A DNA stretch of 64,000 bases from Klenkia taihuensis (lineage in GTDB: Bacteria; Actinomycetota; Actinomycetes; Mycobacteriales; Geodermatophilaceae): positions 186,001 through 250,000 of the forward strand of contig NZ_FOMD01000001.1 in assembly GCF_900112525.1 (NCBI RefSeq), read 5' to 3'. Shown here in pieces: positions 1 through 11,546 of this stretch; positions within the stretch are counted from its first letter, which is position 1, and each line of letters opens with the position of its first letter. The translations under genes were made by a program, and so were the position numbers. The notes under the pieces are model-generated. The model made no database searches, was not told where the DNA came from, and worked only from the letters and a program-made list of their open reading frames with translations.

Positions 1-246
1 GCCCTGCCCCAGCGGGTCGCCGCCCTGGATCATGAAGCCGTCGATGACCCGGTGGAAGACGGTGCCGTCGTAGAGCTTGTCGGTGGTCTTCGCCCGGGTG
101 CGGGGGTCGACCCACTCCCGGCTGCCCTCGGCGAGCTCGGCGAAGTTGGCGACGGTCTTGGGGGCGTGGTCCGGGAACAGGTCCACGGTGATGTCGCCGT
201 GGTTGGTGTGCAGGACTGCGCGCCGCGCAGGAGTCGATTCGGTCAC
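1..246 (-). CDS. Peptidyl-prolyl cis-trans isomerase, cyclophilin type (partial)
   Basis: This is the N-terminal 82 residues of a cyclophilin; the rest lies beyond the left edge. Cyclophilins catalyse cis-trans isomerisation of Xaa-Pro bonds. The visible part has the family blocks [39 protein letters not shown], including the catalytic Arg of FHRVI. No signal peptide is visible, so it is probably cytosolic. A GTG at 246 gives a natural start (VTEST); an in-frame ATG at 255 is the alternative. A cyclophilin at this place near the gyrA-side tRNAs is common in actinobacteria. Identity is secure, length unknown. Confidence 0.9.
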   Translation of the reverse strand, partial: MTESTPARRAVLHTNHGDITVDLFPDHAPKTVANFAELAEGSREWVDPRTRAKTTDKLYDGTVFHRVIDGFMIQGGDPLGQG

Positions 247-280
247 GCCCCCCATCGTCCCACCTGCGGGGATGGGCCGC

Positions 281-862
281 TCAGACCGCCCCGACGACCG
301 TCTGCGCGACTTCCCGGGCCTGCAGGCTGGACTCCTGGTTGACCGTGACCACCACGACCAGCGTGCCGTCGGCGACGGCGAGCACGGTCTGCGGCCCCAC
401 GGCGATCCCGCCGCCGTCGCCGACGTCGCGCACCGCGGTGCCGCCGAGGGGGGCGACGCGCTCGACCGCGGCGGTCTGCGCGGCGGTGGCGTCGGCGGCC
501 TGGCTGATCTCCACGACCAACGCGGGCTCGCCGTTCGGCTTCGTGAAGGTGCAGGTCGGCGGTGGCCCACCGGGGACGCCGGTGGTGGTCACCGTGGGGG
601 TGCGCTGGCCGACGGTGTCCTCGACGAACGACGTGTCGAGGTAGGGGCAGTCGGCCTCGGTGGTGACCGGTTCGGCCGACGTCGGCGCGGCCGTCGTGGT
701 CGGCGCCGGGGAGGGGCCCACGGTGCTCGGCGGGGTGGCGGTCGGACCGCCCCGGCCGGTGTCGTCGGCCGGCCCGCCGCAGCCGGCGAGCAGGAGGACC
801 AGCGTGGAGACGAGGGGAATCGAACCCCTGACCCCCGCCTTGCAAAGGCGGTGCTCTACCAA
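281..862 (-). CDS. Lipoprotein, DUF2020-like, start inside tRNA-Ala
   Basis: A secreted lipoprotein of unknown function. The mature part begins at the Cys of the lipobox LLAGC, followed by a Thr/Pro-rich linker and a globular domain beginning [15 protein letters not shown], which resembles the DUF2020 family; that match is from memory and moderate. The signal peptide core ([10 protein letters not shown]) starts immediately after the 3' end of the tRNA-Ala gene on the same strand. There is no ATG or GTG between the tRNA and the lipobox; the nearest in-frame accepted start is a TTG at 862 inside the tRNA. From it the signal peptide has a basic n-region ([12 protein letters not shown]), so it is plausible but unproven. 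The reading frame is convincing, the start is not. Confidence 0.65.
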   Translation of the reverse strand: MVEHRLCKAGVRGSIPLVSTLVLLLAGCGGPADDTGRGGPTATPPSTVGPSPAPTTTAAPTSAEPVTTEADCPYLDTSFVEDTVGQRTPTVTTTGVPGGPPPTCTFTKPNGEPALVVEISQAADATAAQTAAVERVAPLGGTAVRDVGDGGGIAVGPQTVLAVADGTLVVVVTVNQESSLQAREVAQTVVGAV

Positions 863-877
863 TTGAGCTACGTCCCC
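805..877 (-). tRNA. tRNA-Ala (anticodon TGC)
   Basis: A 73-nt cloverleaf on the minus strand. The acceptor arms GGGGACG and CGTCTCC pair with one G-U. The anticodon stem CCGCC/GGCGG closes the loop TTTGCAA, giving anticodon TGC. The T arm contains GGTTCGATTCC. The discriminator is A and CCA is not encoded. Together with tRNA-Ile about 190 nt upstream it forms the usual gyrA-proximal tRNA pair. Confidence 0.97.
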
Positions 878-885
878 GGGGGGTG

Positions 886-1026
886 CTAGCGGTGCGTGGT
901 CCGGACGGCGTCGGGGCTGCTGGTGGCCTCGGCCCACAGCCCCTGGTCGCCCTGGGCCGCCGTCCGCTTGCGCAGGGCCAACAGGGTGCCCGCCGCGAGG
1001 GCGGCCACGGCGACCTTCTTCAGCAC
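886..1026 (-). CDS. DLW-39 family small protein
   Basis: A 46-residue protein encoded between tRNA-Ile and tRNA-Ala. It has a short hydrophobic helix (VAVAALAAGTLLAL), a basic patch (RKRTAAQ) and the tail GLWAEATSSPDAV, which matches the pattern of the actinobacterial DLW-39 family (Leu-Trp near residue 39). Function is unknown; a single-pass membrane micro-protein is likely. The GTG start at 1026 is preceded by GAGGAGG with an 8-nt spacer. Longer versions of the frame would run into the tRNA-Ile and are not needed. Confidence 0.75.
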   Translation of the reverse strand: MLKKVAVAALAAGTLLALRKRTAAQGDQGLWAEATSSPDAVRTTHR

Positions 1027-1062
1027 GGGGCCGACCTCCTCGAGGGTGGGGCAGTGCACGGG

Positions 1063-1136
1063 TGGGCCTGGGAGGACTTGAACCTCCGGCCTCATCCTTA
1101 TCAGGGATGCGCTCTAACCGCCTGAGCTACAGGCCC
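1063..1136 (-). tRNA. tRNA-Ile (anticodon GAT)
   Basis: A 74-nt cloverleaf on the minus strand. Acceptor arms GGGCCTG and CAGGCCC pair perfectly. The anticodon stem CATCC/GGATG closes the loop CTGATAA, anticodon GAT. The T arm contains GGTTCAAGTCC. The discriminator is A; the 3' flank is CCC, so a full CCA is not encoded. Confidence 0.97.
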
Positions 1137-1194
1137 GTGAACCTCGGAAAGCATACGTGGCCCCCGGCCGGCGCCGCCGACCGGGGGTGCCGCG

Positions 1195-2193
1195 TCAGGA
1201 GTCGCGCTCGGACAGGGTGACCTCGAGGCCGCCCACGAGGTCCGCGCACAGGTTGTAGACGAAGGTGCCGACGGTGCACAGCGCGGTGAACAGCACGATG
1301 TTGACCGCACCGATGACCGCCGCCCCGCCGAACACGATGCCCGGGGTGATGACCTCGCCGGTGGAGTCGCCGGAGGCGGAGCCCAGCTGGCCGATGAGGT
1401 CGTTGAGCGTGCTGAACACGCCCAGGCCGCTGAGCACGCCGTAGAGGACGCCGACGGCGACCATCCAGACGAAGAACAGCGCGATGGCCAGCACCAGGGA
1501 GATCTTCAGCGCCGACCAGGTGTCGATGTGCCGCAGCTGCAGCCGCGCGCGACGGGGGCCCTTGCCGCCCTTCACCGCGCCGCGGACCCCGGTGCGCTCG
1601 CCCTGCTCGGACGCGGCCGGGCGGGCCGGCGCCTCGGCGACGCGGGCCCCGGCCGGCGGACGGTTCGCGGTCTGGCGGGGTGCGCCGGCGTCGCGGTTGG
1701 CCGGGCGCACACCGGTCTGGGCGGCGCCGACCCGGGGGGCGGCCGCACCCGCGGCGGCCGCCGCAGCAGCGGCGGGGCGCTGGTCGGCCGGGCGGGCGGC
1801 GGGCTGCTGGCCGGTGGGCCGGGCGGCCTGGGCCGGTCGGTCGGCCGCGGGGGCCGACTTCTTCGCGGGCTGCTGGGTGGGGGCGGCCGGCTGGGTGGGC
1901 CCCGCCGGGGGCTGCCCGGCCGGACGGGCCGACGCGGCCTGCGCGGTGCCGGTGGGGGCCGCACCTCCCCAGCCGGGGGCGACCGCGGGCTTGCCCGACG
2001 GCTTGCCACCGTTGCCGTTGCCCGACGGCTTCGAGCTCGCGGACGTCGACCCGGCCGCCGGGGTCTCCGGCGCCGCGGCGGGGGCGGCGGACGGGGCGGA
2101 GCCGGGCTTCTCGGTGGGGATGGCCTTGGTCTCCGGGTCGGTGGCCGCCCCGGCGTCGTCGGTCTGCACCGAGCCCTGCGTCCGGTCGCTCAT
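1195..2193 (-). CDS. DUF3566 membrane protein downstream of gyrA
   Basis: A 332-residue protein with two parts. Residues 1 to about 215 are a low-complexity Ala/Pro/Gln/Gly-rich cytoplasmic region. The C-terminal part is the DUF3566 domain, beginning LQLRHIDTWSALK, with transmembrane segments at SLVLAIALFFVWMVAVGVLY and AAVIGAVNIVLFTALCTVGTF and ending GLEVTLSERDS. Members of this family sit directly after gyrA in many actinobacteria; a role in envelope or division has been suggested, but I cannot derive one here. The start MSDRTQ at 2193 has GGAG nearby; an in-frame ATG at 2259 is less likely. A TANNNT hexamer (TAGGGT) at 2325-2330 may be its own promoter. Confidence 0.88.
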   Translation of the reverse strand: MSDRTQGSVQTDDAGAATDPETKAIPTEKPGSAPSAAPAAAPETPAAGSTSASSKPSGNGNGGKPSGKPAVAPGWGGAAPTGTAQAASARPAGQPPAGPTQPAAPTQQPAKKSAPAADRPAQAARPTGQQPAARPADQRPAAAAAAAAGAAAPRVGAAQTGVRPANRDAGAPRQTANRPPAGARVAEAPARPAASEQGERTGVRGAVKGGKGPRRARLQLRHIDTWSALKISLVLAIALFFVWMVAVGVLYGVLSGLGVFSTLNDLIGQLGSASGDSTGEVITPGIVFGGAAVIGAVNIVLFTALCTVGTFVYNLCADLVGGLEVTLSERDS

Positions 2194-2423
2194 GCCGTTC
2201 TCCGTCCCGGGGCCCGTCCCCGTCGCGCCCGGACCCACCTGTCTGGGCGGCGTCCGCACTTCGGTCGTCTCAGCCCGTCCCGGCCCGGACCTCGCGGCCC
2301 GCGCCGGGGACCGGCATCCTCCCCACCCTAGGCGCGCGAGCTGTCAGCGGGGCCCCGCGCCCGACCGGCACGCCGCGCGCCCTGCTCGACGCAAGGCGCA
2401 CGGCTTGCCGGACACGGTGCTGG

Positions 2424-4910
2424 TCAGATCGTGGTCTGGCCCCCGGCCTCGGGCTCGTCGTTGTCCGTGGTGCGGGCGATCGCCACGATGGAGACGTCCT
2501 CGGGCAGGTTCATGAGCTTGACGCCCATGGTCGCCCGGTCCTTGTTGTGCCGGACGCCGTTGACCGGGGTGCGGATGACGCCACCGCTGGAGGTGATGGC
2601 GTACAGCTCGTCGCCGAGGACCACCGACAGCGCACCGACCAGGGCGCCCTTGCGGGCCTTCGGGTCGGCGGTGAGCACGCCCTTGCCGCCGCGGTTCTGC
2701 TCCGGGTAGTTCTCGATCCCGGTGCGCTTGGCGTAGCCGCCCTCGGTGGCGACGAGGACGTCGACGCCCTCGGTCACCACGATCATGCTCAGCAGCTGGT
2801 CGTCGTCGGACAGCGAGATGCCGCGCACGCCCTCGGTGGCCCGGCCCATCGGCCGCAGCTGCACGTCGTCGGCCTTGAAGCAGATGCTCATGGCCTTGCG
2901 GGTGACCAGCAGCAGGTTCTGCTCGGGGTCGATGAGCGCCGCGCCGACCAGCTCGTCGCCCTCGCGCAGGTTGATGGCGATCACGCCGCCGCTGCGCGGG
3001 GAGTCGAAGTCGGCCAGCCGGGTCTTCTTCACCTGGCCGCCGGCGGTGGCCAGCACCAGGTACGGGGCGACCGTGTAGTCCTTGATCTGGATGACCTGGG
3101 CGATCTTCTCGTCGGGCTGGAAGGCCAGGATGTTGGCCACGTGGGCGCCGCGCGCGGTGCGGGCGGCCTCGGGCAGCTCGTAGGCCTTGGCCCGGTAGAC
3201 CCGGCCCTTGTTGGTGAAGAACAGGATCCAGTCGTGGGTGGAGCCCACGAAGAACTGCTGGATCAGGTCGTCCTGCTTGAGGGTCGCGCCCATGACGCCC
3301 TTGCCGCCGCGCCGCTGGGACCGGTAGAGGTCGGCCTTCGTGCGCTTGGCGTAGCCGGTGCGGGTGATCGTGACGACCACCTGCTCCTCGGCGATGAGGT
3401 CCTCCATGGAGACGTCGCCGTCGTGCGCGACGAACTGGGTGCGGCGGTCGTCGCCGTACTTGTCGACGATCTCCTTGAGCTCGTCGCGGACGATCTGCCG
3501 CTGCCGCTCCGGGGAGTCCAGGATCGCCTGCAGGTCGGCGATGGTGGCCTCGATCTCGGCCAGCTCGTCGAGGATCCGCTGCCGCTCGAGGGCGGCCAGG
3601 CGGCGCAGCTGCAGGTCGAGGATGGCCAGGGCCTGCACCTCGTCGACCTCGAGCAGCTCCATCAGGCCGGTGCGGGCGGCCTCGGCCGAGGCGCTGGCCC
3701 GGATGAGGGCGATGACGGCGTCGAGCTGGTCGAGGGCCTTGGCGTAGCCGCGCAGGATGTGCGCGCGCTCCTCGGCCTTGCGCAGCCGGTAGCGGGTGCG
3801 CCGCTGGATGACCTCGATCTGGTGGACGACCCAGTACCGGACGAGCTCGTCCAGCCGCAGCGTGCGGGGCACGCCGTCGACGATGGAGAGCATGTTGCAG
3901 CCGAAGGAGGTCTGCAGCTGGGTGTGCTTGTAGAGGTTGTTGAGCACCACCTTGGCCACCGCGTCGCGGCGCAGGGTGATGACCAGGCGGCGGCCGACGC
4001 GGTCGGAGGACTCGTCGGCGATCTCGGAGATGCCCTGCAGCCGGCCGTCCTTGACCTGCTCGGCGATGTTCTCCGCGAGGTTGTCCGGGTTGACCTGGTA
4101 GGGCAGCTCGGTGACGACCAGCTGCACCCGCCCGCGGGAGTCCTCCTCCACGGCGACCACCGCGCGCATGCGGACCGAGCCGCGGCCGGTGCGGTAGGCA
4201 TCCTCGATGCCGTCGCGGCCGACGATGAGGCCGTGGGTCGGGAAGTCGGGGCCCTTGATCCGCTCCATGCACGCGGCCAGCGCCTCCTCGGCGGCGGCCT
4301 CGGGGTGGTCGAGCATCCAGTAGACGGCCTCGGCCACCTCGCGGAGGTTGTGCGGGGGCATGTTGGTGGCCATGCCGACCGCGATGCCGGCCGAGCCGTT
4401 GATCAGCAGGTTCGGCACCCGCGAGGGCAGGACGACGGGCTCCTCGGTGCGGCCGTCGTAGTTGCCCTGGTAGTCGACGGTCTCCTCGTTGATGCCGGCC
4501 AGCATCTCCATGGCCAGCGGGGTCAGGCGGCACTCGGTGTAGCGCATGGCCGCGGCCGGGTCGTTGCCCGGGGAGCCGAAGTTGCCCTGGCCGTCGATGA
4601 GCGGGTAGCGCATCGACCACGGCTGGGCCAGGCGGACCAGGGCGTCGTAGATCGCGGTGTCGCCGTGGGGGTGGTAGTTGCCCATGACCTCCGCGACCGG
4701 GCGGGCGCACTTCACGTAGCCGCGGTCGGGGCGGAAGTTCTGGTCGTACATGGCGAACAGCACGCGGCGGTGCACCGGCTTGAGGCCGTCGCGCACCTCG
4801 GGCAGGGCGCGGCCGACGATCACGCTCATCGCGTAGTCGATGTAGCTGCGCTGCATCTCCTGCTGGAGGTCGACCATCTCGATGCGGTCGGTGCTCACGG
4901 GCTCGGTCAC
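2424..4910 (-). CDS. gyrA: DNA gyrase subunit A
   Basis: The breakage-reunion subunit of DNA gyrase, 828 residues, acting with GyrB as A2B2 to introduce negative supercoils. It has the start block [20 protein letters not shown], the catalytic Tyr near residue 124 ([11 protein letters not shown]), the quinolone-resistance region [10 protein letters not shown] with Thr-Ala at the positions that are Ala-Ser in M. tuberculosis, and a C-terminal beta-pinwheel with the GyrA box QRRGGKG. The GTG start at 4910 ([11 protein letters not shown]) fits the family N-terminus and has GGAG 8 nt upstream; an in-frame ATG at 4949 would add 13 residues. There is no intein. It lies 144 bp after gyrB in the same direction. 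Confidence 0.98.
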   Translation of the reverse strand: MTEPVSTDRIEMVDLQQEMQRSYIDYAMSVIVGRALPEVRDGLKPVHRRVLFAMYDQNFRPDRGYVKCARPVAEVMGNYHPHGDTAIYDALVRLAQPWSMRYPLIDGQGNFGSPGNDPAAAMRYTECRLTPLAMEMLAGINEETVDYQGNYDGRTEEPVVLPSRVPNLLINGSAGIAVGMATNMPPHNLREVAEAVYWMLDHPEAAAEEALAACMERIKGPDFPTHGLIVGRDGIEDAYRTGRGSVRMRAVVAVEEDSRGRVQLVVTELPYQVNPDNLAENIAEQVKDGRLQGISEIADESSDRVGRRLVITLRRDAVAKVVLNNLYKHTQLQTSFGCNMLSIVDGVPRTLRLDELVRYWVVHQIEVIQRRTRYRLRKAEERAHILRGYAKALDQLDAVIALIRASASAEAARTGLMELLEVDEVQALAILDLQLRRLAALERQRILDELAEIEATIADLQAILDSPERQRQIVRDELKEIVDKYGDDRRTQFVAHDGDVSMEDLIAEEQVVVTITRTGYAKRTKADLYRSQRRGGKGVMGATLKQDDLIQQFFVGSTHDWILFFTNKGRVYRAKAYELPEAARTARGAHVANILAFQPDEKIAQVIQIKDYTVAPYLVLATAGGQVKKTRLADFDSPRSGGVIAINLREGDELVGAALIDPEQNLLLVTRKAMSICFKADDVQLRPMGRATEGVRGISLSDDDQLLSMIVVTEGVDVLVATEGGYAKRTGIENYPEQNRGGKGVLTADPKARKGALVGALSVVLGDELYAITSSGGVIRTPVNGVRHNKDRATMGVKLMNLPEDVSIVAIARTTDNDEPEAGGQTTI

Positions 4911-4917
4911 GGTTCGG

Positions 4918-4949
4918 TTCTCCACAGGTGAGTGCACAGCGGTGGACAA
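4918..4949. promoter_or_regulatory. DnaA-box-like pair upstream of gyrA
   Basis: TTCTCCACA on the plus strand (4918-4926) and TTGTCCACC on the minus strand (4941-4949) each match the actinobacterial DnaA box TTGTCCACA at 8 of 9 bases. GTGCACAG lies between them. The pair overlaps the ribosome-binding region of gyrA. Whether DnaA binds here is inference. Confidence 0.4.
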
Positions 4950-5054
4950 AAGTCCAGGTCGACAAGGGGTTTGGGCGACGCCCGGGTGGCTGGGAGGTGT
5001 CGCCGCAGTGGCCGGCGACGCCGTCCTGGCCCGATCGGGCCCGGACGGGCCCGG

Positions 5055-7247
<2,193 letters not shown>

Positions 7248-7315
7248 TCACCTCTGCCGCACCAGGAGGAGCTCGACCACCACCTGTGTTGCCCCGGCGT
7301 CCGTCACGGACCCTG

Positions 7316-7332
7316 AGCCGCCTTCGGCGGCT
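7316..7332 (-). terminator. Short hairpin at the permease stop codon
   Basis: AGCCGCC (7316-7322), loop TTC, GGCGGCT (7326-7332) form a 7-bp GC hairpin that includes part of the TAG stop of the APC permease. There is no T tract after it on the minus strand, as is common in high-GC actinobacteria. It would separate the permease from gyrB. Confidence 0.5.
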
Positions 7333-8725
7333 AGTTGACCGGGCCGTCGCCGGAGAGGGCCTCGGGGTCCAGCCGGGTGGTCGTCCCGGTGCGCCGGTTG
7401 ACCAGCACGGTGACCGCCCAGAGCGCGACGCCGACGGCGAGCAGCACGCCGGCGATCTGGTACTGCACCACCGGCCGGCCGGCGAACGGGGTGGCCAGGT
7501 AGGCGCAGGCCAGGGCGCCGACGACGGGCAGCAGGGCCGGCGTCCGGAAGTGGTCGGCGTCCACCCGGTCGCGGCGCAGCACCAGGACCGCGACGTTGAC
7601 CACCGCGAAGACCACCAGCAGCAGCAACGCCGTCGTCCCGCCCAGGTCGGGGACGGCGCCGACGAAGGTGATGAGCCCGAAGGCCAGCGCGGTGGTGAAC
7701 AGGATGGCGGTGACCGGGGTGCGCCGGCGCGGCCCGACCCGGCCCAGCAGCGGCGGCAGCACGCCCTCGCGGCTCATGCCGTAGACCAGCCGGCTGGCCA
7801 TCAGCATGTTGATCAGCGCCGAGTTGGCGACGGCGAACATCGTGATGACGCCGAACAGCCCGAGCGGGAAGCCCGGCGCCCCGGCCTGCACCACCTGGAG
7901 CAGCGGGGTGTCGCCCTGCGACAACCGGTCGGCCGGCACCAGGGAGATCGCCGAGATCGACACCAGCACGTAGATGACGCCGGTGACGGCCAGCCCGGTG
8001 AGCAGCACGCGGGGGAAGATCCGCCGCGGCTCCTTGCACTCCTCGGCCATGTTGACGCTGTCCTCGAAGCCGACCATCGCGAAGAAGGCCAGGCCGGTGG
8101 CGGCGATGACCCCGCCGAGCAGGCTCTGGTCGCCGGTGTCGACCTCGGTGACCCGGGACAGGTCGCCCTCGCCCAGGCCCAGCGCCCAGGCGCCGACGCC
8201 GATGACGACCAGCAGGCCGGTGAGCTCGACGCAGGTGAGCACCACGTTGGCCTTGACGCTCTCGCCGACCCCGCGCAGGTTGACCACCGCGACCAGGCCC
8301 ATGAAGCCCAGGCCGATCAGCGTGATGCCGATGCCCTCGCCCAGGTCGAGGCCGAACACCGCCGCGGCGTTGGAGCTGAACGCCCGCGCGGCCGTGGACG
8401 CCGACGTGATGCCCGAGCTCATCACCGCGAAGGCGACCAGGAAGGTCAGGAAGTGCACGCCGAAGGCCTTGTGCGTGTACAGCGCGGCGCCGGCGGCGCG
8501 GGGGTACTTGGTGACCAGTTCCAGGTAGCTGAACGCGGTGACCAGCGCGACGAGGAAGGCGACGAGGAACGGCGCCCACACGATGCCGCCGACCTGGGCG
8601 GCGACCTGGCCGGTGAGGGCGTAGATGCCGGTGCCCAGCACGTCGCCGACGATGAACAGCAGGAGCAGGCCGGGACCCATCACCCGCTCGAGCTCCGGCT
8701 GGGTCTGCTGCTCGGTGGTGGCCAT
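7331..8725 (-). CDS. APC-family amino-acid permease
   Basis: A 464-residue inner-membrane transporter of the amino acid-polyamine-organocation superfamily, with about 12 hydrophobic segments. Family signs are the first helix MGPGLLLLFIVGDVLGTGIY (the GxGI substrate-binding break), FFAMVGFEDSVNMAEECKEP (the conserved Glu/Pro region of TM6) and RLVYGMSREGVLP. Substrate cannot be told from the sequence; a cationic or neutral amino acid is typical. The ATG at 8725 has GGAGAGG upstream; an in-frame ATG at 8785 would add 20 residues. It follows the ABC exporter by 60 bp and may share its transcript. Confidence 0.9.
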   Translation of the reverse strand: MATTEQQTQPELERVMGPGLLLLFIVGDVLGTGIYALTGQVAAQVGGIVWAPFLVAFLVALVTAFSYLELVTKYPRAAGAALYTHKAFGVHFLTFLVAFAVMSSGITSASTAARAFSSNAAAVFGLDLGEGIGITLIGLGFMGLVAVVNLRGVGESVKANVVLTCVELTGLLVVIGVGAWALGLGEGDLSRVTEVDTGDQSLLGGVIAATGLAFFAMVGFEDSVNMAEECKEPRRIFPRVLLTGLAVTGVIYVLVSISAISLVPADRLSQGDTPLLQVVQAGAPGFPLGLFGVITMFAVANSALINMLMASRLVYGMSREGVLPPLLGRVGPRRRTPVTAILFTTALAFGLITFVGAVPDLGGTTALLLLVVFAVVNVAVLVLRRDRVDADHFRTPALLPVVGALACAYLATPFAGRPVVQYQIAGVLLAVGVALWAVTVLVNRRTGTTTRLDPEALSGDGPVN

Positions 8726-8785
8726 CGGCTGCCCCTCTCCGCGGTGGTGCGGGAGAGCGTGGACCGTGCCGCCCACAGCCGCCAC

Positions 8786-10549
8786 TCAGACGAGCAGCTG
8801 GGCGGTGGCGAGCTCGCGGTAGAGGGGGTCGGTCTCGACCAGCTCGTCGTGCGTGCCGACGGCGACCACCCGGCCGCCCTCCAGCACCACGATCTGGTCG
8901 GAGTCGCGCACCGTGGACAGCCGGTGGGCCACCACCAGCAGGGCGCGGTCGCGGGCGGCGGCGTCGAGGGTCTGCCGGAGCAGGGCCTCGTTGCGGGCGT
9001 CCAGGCTGGCGGTCGGCTCGTCGAGCAGCAGCAGCGCGGGGCGGGCCAGCAGCGACCGGGCGATGGCCAGCCGCTGCCGCTCCCCGCCGGACAGCAGCAC
9101 GCCGTCGTCACCGACCAGCACGTCCAGGCCCAGCTCGGACCGCTCGACGACCGGGGTCAGGCCGACGTCGGCGAGCACCCGCCACAGCTCGGGCTCGGGG
9201 GTGTCCGGGGCCGCCAGCAGCAGGTTCTCCCGCACGGTGCCGGCCAGCACCGGGGCCTCCTGCTCGACGTAGCCCATCCGGGCGCGCAGCGCGGCGCGCG
9301 GCAGCTCCCGGACGTCGGTGCCGGCCCACCGCACCGACCCGCCGGTCAGCGGGTAGAAGCCCTCGACCAGCGCCAGCAGGGTCGACTTGCCCGCGCCGGA
9401 GGGGCCGACGACGGCGGTGCGGCTGCCGGCGGGCACGGAGAACGAGACCCCGTGCAGCACCGGCGTGCCGTCGCCGTAGCCGAACTCGACGTCGCGCAGC
9501 TCCAGCAGCGGGGTGGCTGCACCGGGGGCGGGCAGCCGCGGCGCGGTGGTCGTGCCGGGGCGCTGCGGCCGGTCGTCGTCCTCGGGCTCGAGCGCCAGCA
9601 CCTCCTGCACGCGGGCCAGCGCACCCAGCCCGGTCTGCAGCTCGGTGTAGGCCCGGATGACCTGGCCCAGCGGCATGACCAGCAGGAACAGGTAGAGGAT
9701 GAACGCGATGAGGTCGGCGACGCCGATCGCGCCGGTGGCCACCCGGTAGCCGCCGAGGCCGAGGACGGCGAGGAACGCGCCCTGCACGGCGATCGAGCTG
9801 GCCGGGGAGACCAGCGCCTGCAGCCGGGCGACCGCGACGCCGGCGGCCCAGGCCCGCTGCGCCGAGGCGCCGACCGTGTCGACCTCGCGGGCGGTCGCCC
9901 CGCTGGCCCGGATGGTGCGCACCGCCGACAGCGCCCGCTCCACCGCCGCGCTCATCGCCCCGACCTGCTCCTGGGCCTGCCGGGACAGCCGGCGCACCCG
10001 CCGGGCCGCGGCGACCGCCACGACCACGCCGATGCTCACCGACCCGACGGTGACCAGCAGCAGCACGCCGTCGACCAGCGCCATCGCCACCAGCGCACCG
10101 ATCCCGACGACCAGCGCGCCGCCGACCTCGACCACGCCGCTGGTGACCGTGGCCCGCAGCAGCGTGGTGTCGGCGCCGACCCGGCTCATCAGGTCACCGG
10201 TGCGCCGCCGGTCGTACTCGGCGACGGGCAGCCGCAGCAGCCGGTCGGCCAGCGTCCGCCGGGTGGTGAGGACGACGCCCTCGGCGGTGCGCTGCAGCAG
10301 GTACTGCTGGCCCGCCCCGAGGACGGCGGCCGCGACCAGGACGACGACCAGCGCGGCGACCACCGGCAGCAGCGGCCGGCCGGCGCCGACCGCGTCGACC
10401 ACCCGCGAGACCAGCAGCGGCTGGGCGAGCGCGGCGGCCGCCGAGACCAGGGACAGCACGGCGGCCGCGGCCAGCGCGCGGCGGTGCGGGCGGAGCAGGG
10501 GCCACAGCTCGCGGACCCCGGCCCCCGCGGGGCGGGGGGCCTGCGTCAC
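8786..10549 (-). CDS. ABC exporter, fused permease and ATPase
   Basis: A 587-residue half-transporter expected to work as a homodimer. An N-terminal six-helix exporter domain (to about residue 310) is followed by an ATPase domain with Walker A GPSGAGKS, the signature LSGGERQRLAIARSLL, Walker B LLLLDEPTASLD and the switch His in VVAHRLSTV. The substrate is unknown; lipids, peptides and drugs are all carried by this class. The GTG start overlaps the stop of the upstream gene (GTGA), so the two are translationally coupled. It belongs to the three-gene block inserted between dciA and gyrB. Confidence 0.92.
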   Translation of the reverse strand: MTQAPRPAGAGVRELWPLLRPHRRALAAAAVLSLVSAAAALAQPLLVSRVVDAVGAGRPLLPVVAALVVVLVAAAVLGAGQQYLLQRTAEGVVLTTRRTLADRLLRLPVAEYDRRRTGDLMSRVGADTTLLRATVTSGVVEVGGALVVGIGALVAMALVDGVLLLVTVGSVSIGVVVAVAAARRVRRLSRQAQEQVGAMSAAVERALSAVRTIRASGATAREVDTVGASAQRAWAAGVAVARLQALVSPASSIAVQGAFLAVLGLGGYRVATGAIGVADLIAFILYLFLLVMPLGQVIRAYTELQTGLGALARVQEVLALEPEDDDRPQRPGTTTAPRLPAPGAATPLLELRDVEFGYGDGTPVLHGVSFSVPAGSRTAVVGPSGAGKSTLLALVEGFYPLTGGSVRWAGTDVRELPRAALRARMGYVEQEAPVLAGTVRENLLLAAPDTPEPELWRVLADVGLTPVVERSELGLDVLVGDDGVLLSGGERQRLAIARSLLARPALLLLDEPTASLDARNEALLRQTLDAAARDRALLVVAHRLSTVRDSDQIVVLEGGRVVAVGTHDELVETDPLYRELATAQLLV

Positions 10550-11526
10550 CGCCCTGCGGCGAGCGCGCCCACCACCGCGGCCAGGATCCGGGCGTGGTGC
10601 TCGACGAGCAGCGGGCGCTGCCCGTCGGGCCGGACGGCGGCGACGAACCCGACCGCCGACCACAGCTCGTCGCCGTCGTCGGAGCCGAGCAGCAGCTGGC
10701 GGACGACGGGGTCCTCGACCAGCCGGCGCAGCTGCGGGGAGTCCTCGGCGGCCAGCAGCACCCAGCGGGTGTCGAACTCCTGGTCACCGCTGGGCAGCTG
10801 CAGCAGCCCGCCGGTGCCGTGCCGCCAGAACCGGGCCGGGGTCAGCCGGAACCCGGGGACCTGGCCGAGGACGGGCGCGGCGGTGATGGCGTGGGTGGCC
10901 ACCCAGCCGCGGCCGTAGGGGGCGACGACGTCGAAGGCGACCAGGTCGACGCCGTCGGCGCGGCCGCGCAGCACGTTGCTGGGCACCTCCGACTTCGCCG
11001 GCCGCACCGGGGCGCTCTGCACCAGCTGGGCCAGCGGGGCGTCCTCGGGCGCGGTGCCGTCGGAGGCGCTCCAGCCGTACGCCGCACCCCAGGCGGCCAG
11101 GTCGCCGGACGGGCCGCCCTTGGGCATGAACGCCTGCTCGATCTCCGAGGGCTTGCGCGGACGGCGGCCGAACAGCCCGCGCCGCTCCTCCTGGGCCGGC
11201 GGGGCCTGCTGCGGCGGGGCGTCCCACGGCTGGGGCTGCTGCTGGGCCGGCGGGCCCCACTGCTGCGCGGGGGGCGGGGTGGCCTCCCACTCCTGGGTCG
11301 GCTCGCGGTCGCCCTGCTGGGCCGGTGGCTGCTGGGCGGGAGGCTGCTGGGCGGGCCGGTCGGGGGCCGCGTCGGGCAGCGACCAGCCCGGGGGCTCCCA
11401 GCTGCTCCCGGGCTGCTGCTGACCCTGGTCGCCCTGGCCACCGCCCTGGCCGAGGTGGGTGGGCTCGGTCCAGCCGCGCTGGTCCTCGGGACGGTCGTCG
11501 AAGCCGTCGTTCCGGGGGGTGCTCAT
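10546..11526 (-). CDS. Hypothetical protein with Pro/Gln-rich N-terminus
   Basis: I do not recognise this 326-residue protein. Residues 1 to about 135 are disordered and rich in Gln, Pro and Trp, including the repeat AQQPPAQQPPAQQ. The C-terminal 190 residues look globular, beginning AFMPKGGPSGDLAAWGAAYGW and containing GFRLTPARFWRHGTGG and RWVLLAAEDSPQLRRLVEDP. There are no membrane segments or signal peptide, so a cytosolic protein is expected. The start at 11526 has AGGAG about 8 nt upstream. Its stop overlaps the start of the ABC exporter, so it may work with that transporter or regulate it. It follows dciA by 20 bp. Confidence 0.75.
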   Translation of the reverse strand: MSTPRNDGFDDRPEDQRGWTEPTHLGQGGGQGDQGQQQPGSSWEPPGWSLPDAAPDRPAQQPPAQQPPAQQGDREPTQEWEATPPPAQQWGPPAQQQPQPWDAPPQQAPPAQEERRGLFGRRPRKPSEIEQAFMPKGGPSGDLAAWGAAYGWSASDGTAPEDAPLAQLVQSAPVRPAKSEVPSNVLRGRADGVDLVAFDVVAPYGRGWVATHAITAAPVLGQVPGFRLTPARFWRHGTGGLLQLPSGDQEFDTRWVLLAAEDSPQLRRLVEDPVVRQLLLGSDDGDELWSAVGFVAAVRPDGQRPLLVEHHARILAAVVGALAAGR

Positions 11527-11546
11527 CAGGTGCTCTCCTCGTGGGA

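Noticed and set aside
1680-4931. Long open frame of over 1000 codons opposite gyrA
   Set aside because: It is the antisense shadow of gyrA and the DUF3566 gene; the protein has the Val/Asp/Gly-rich composition expected from complementing GC-rich codons and no domain.
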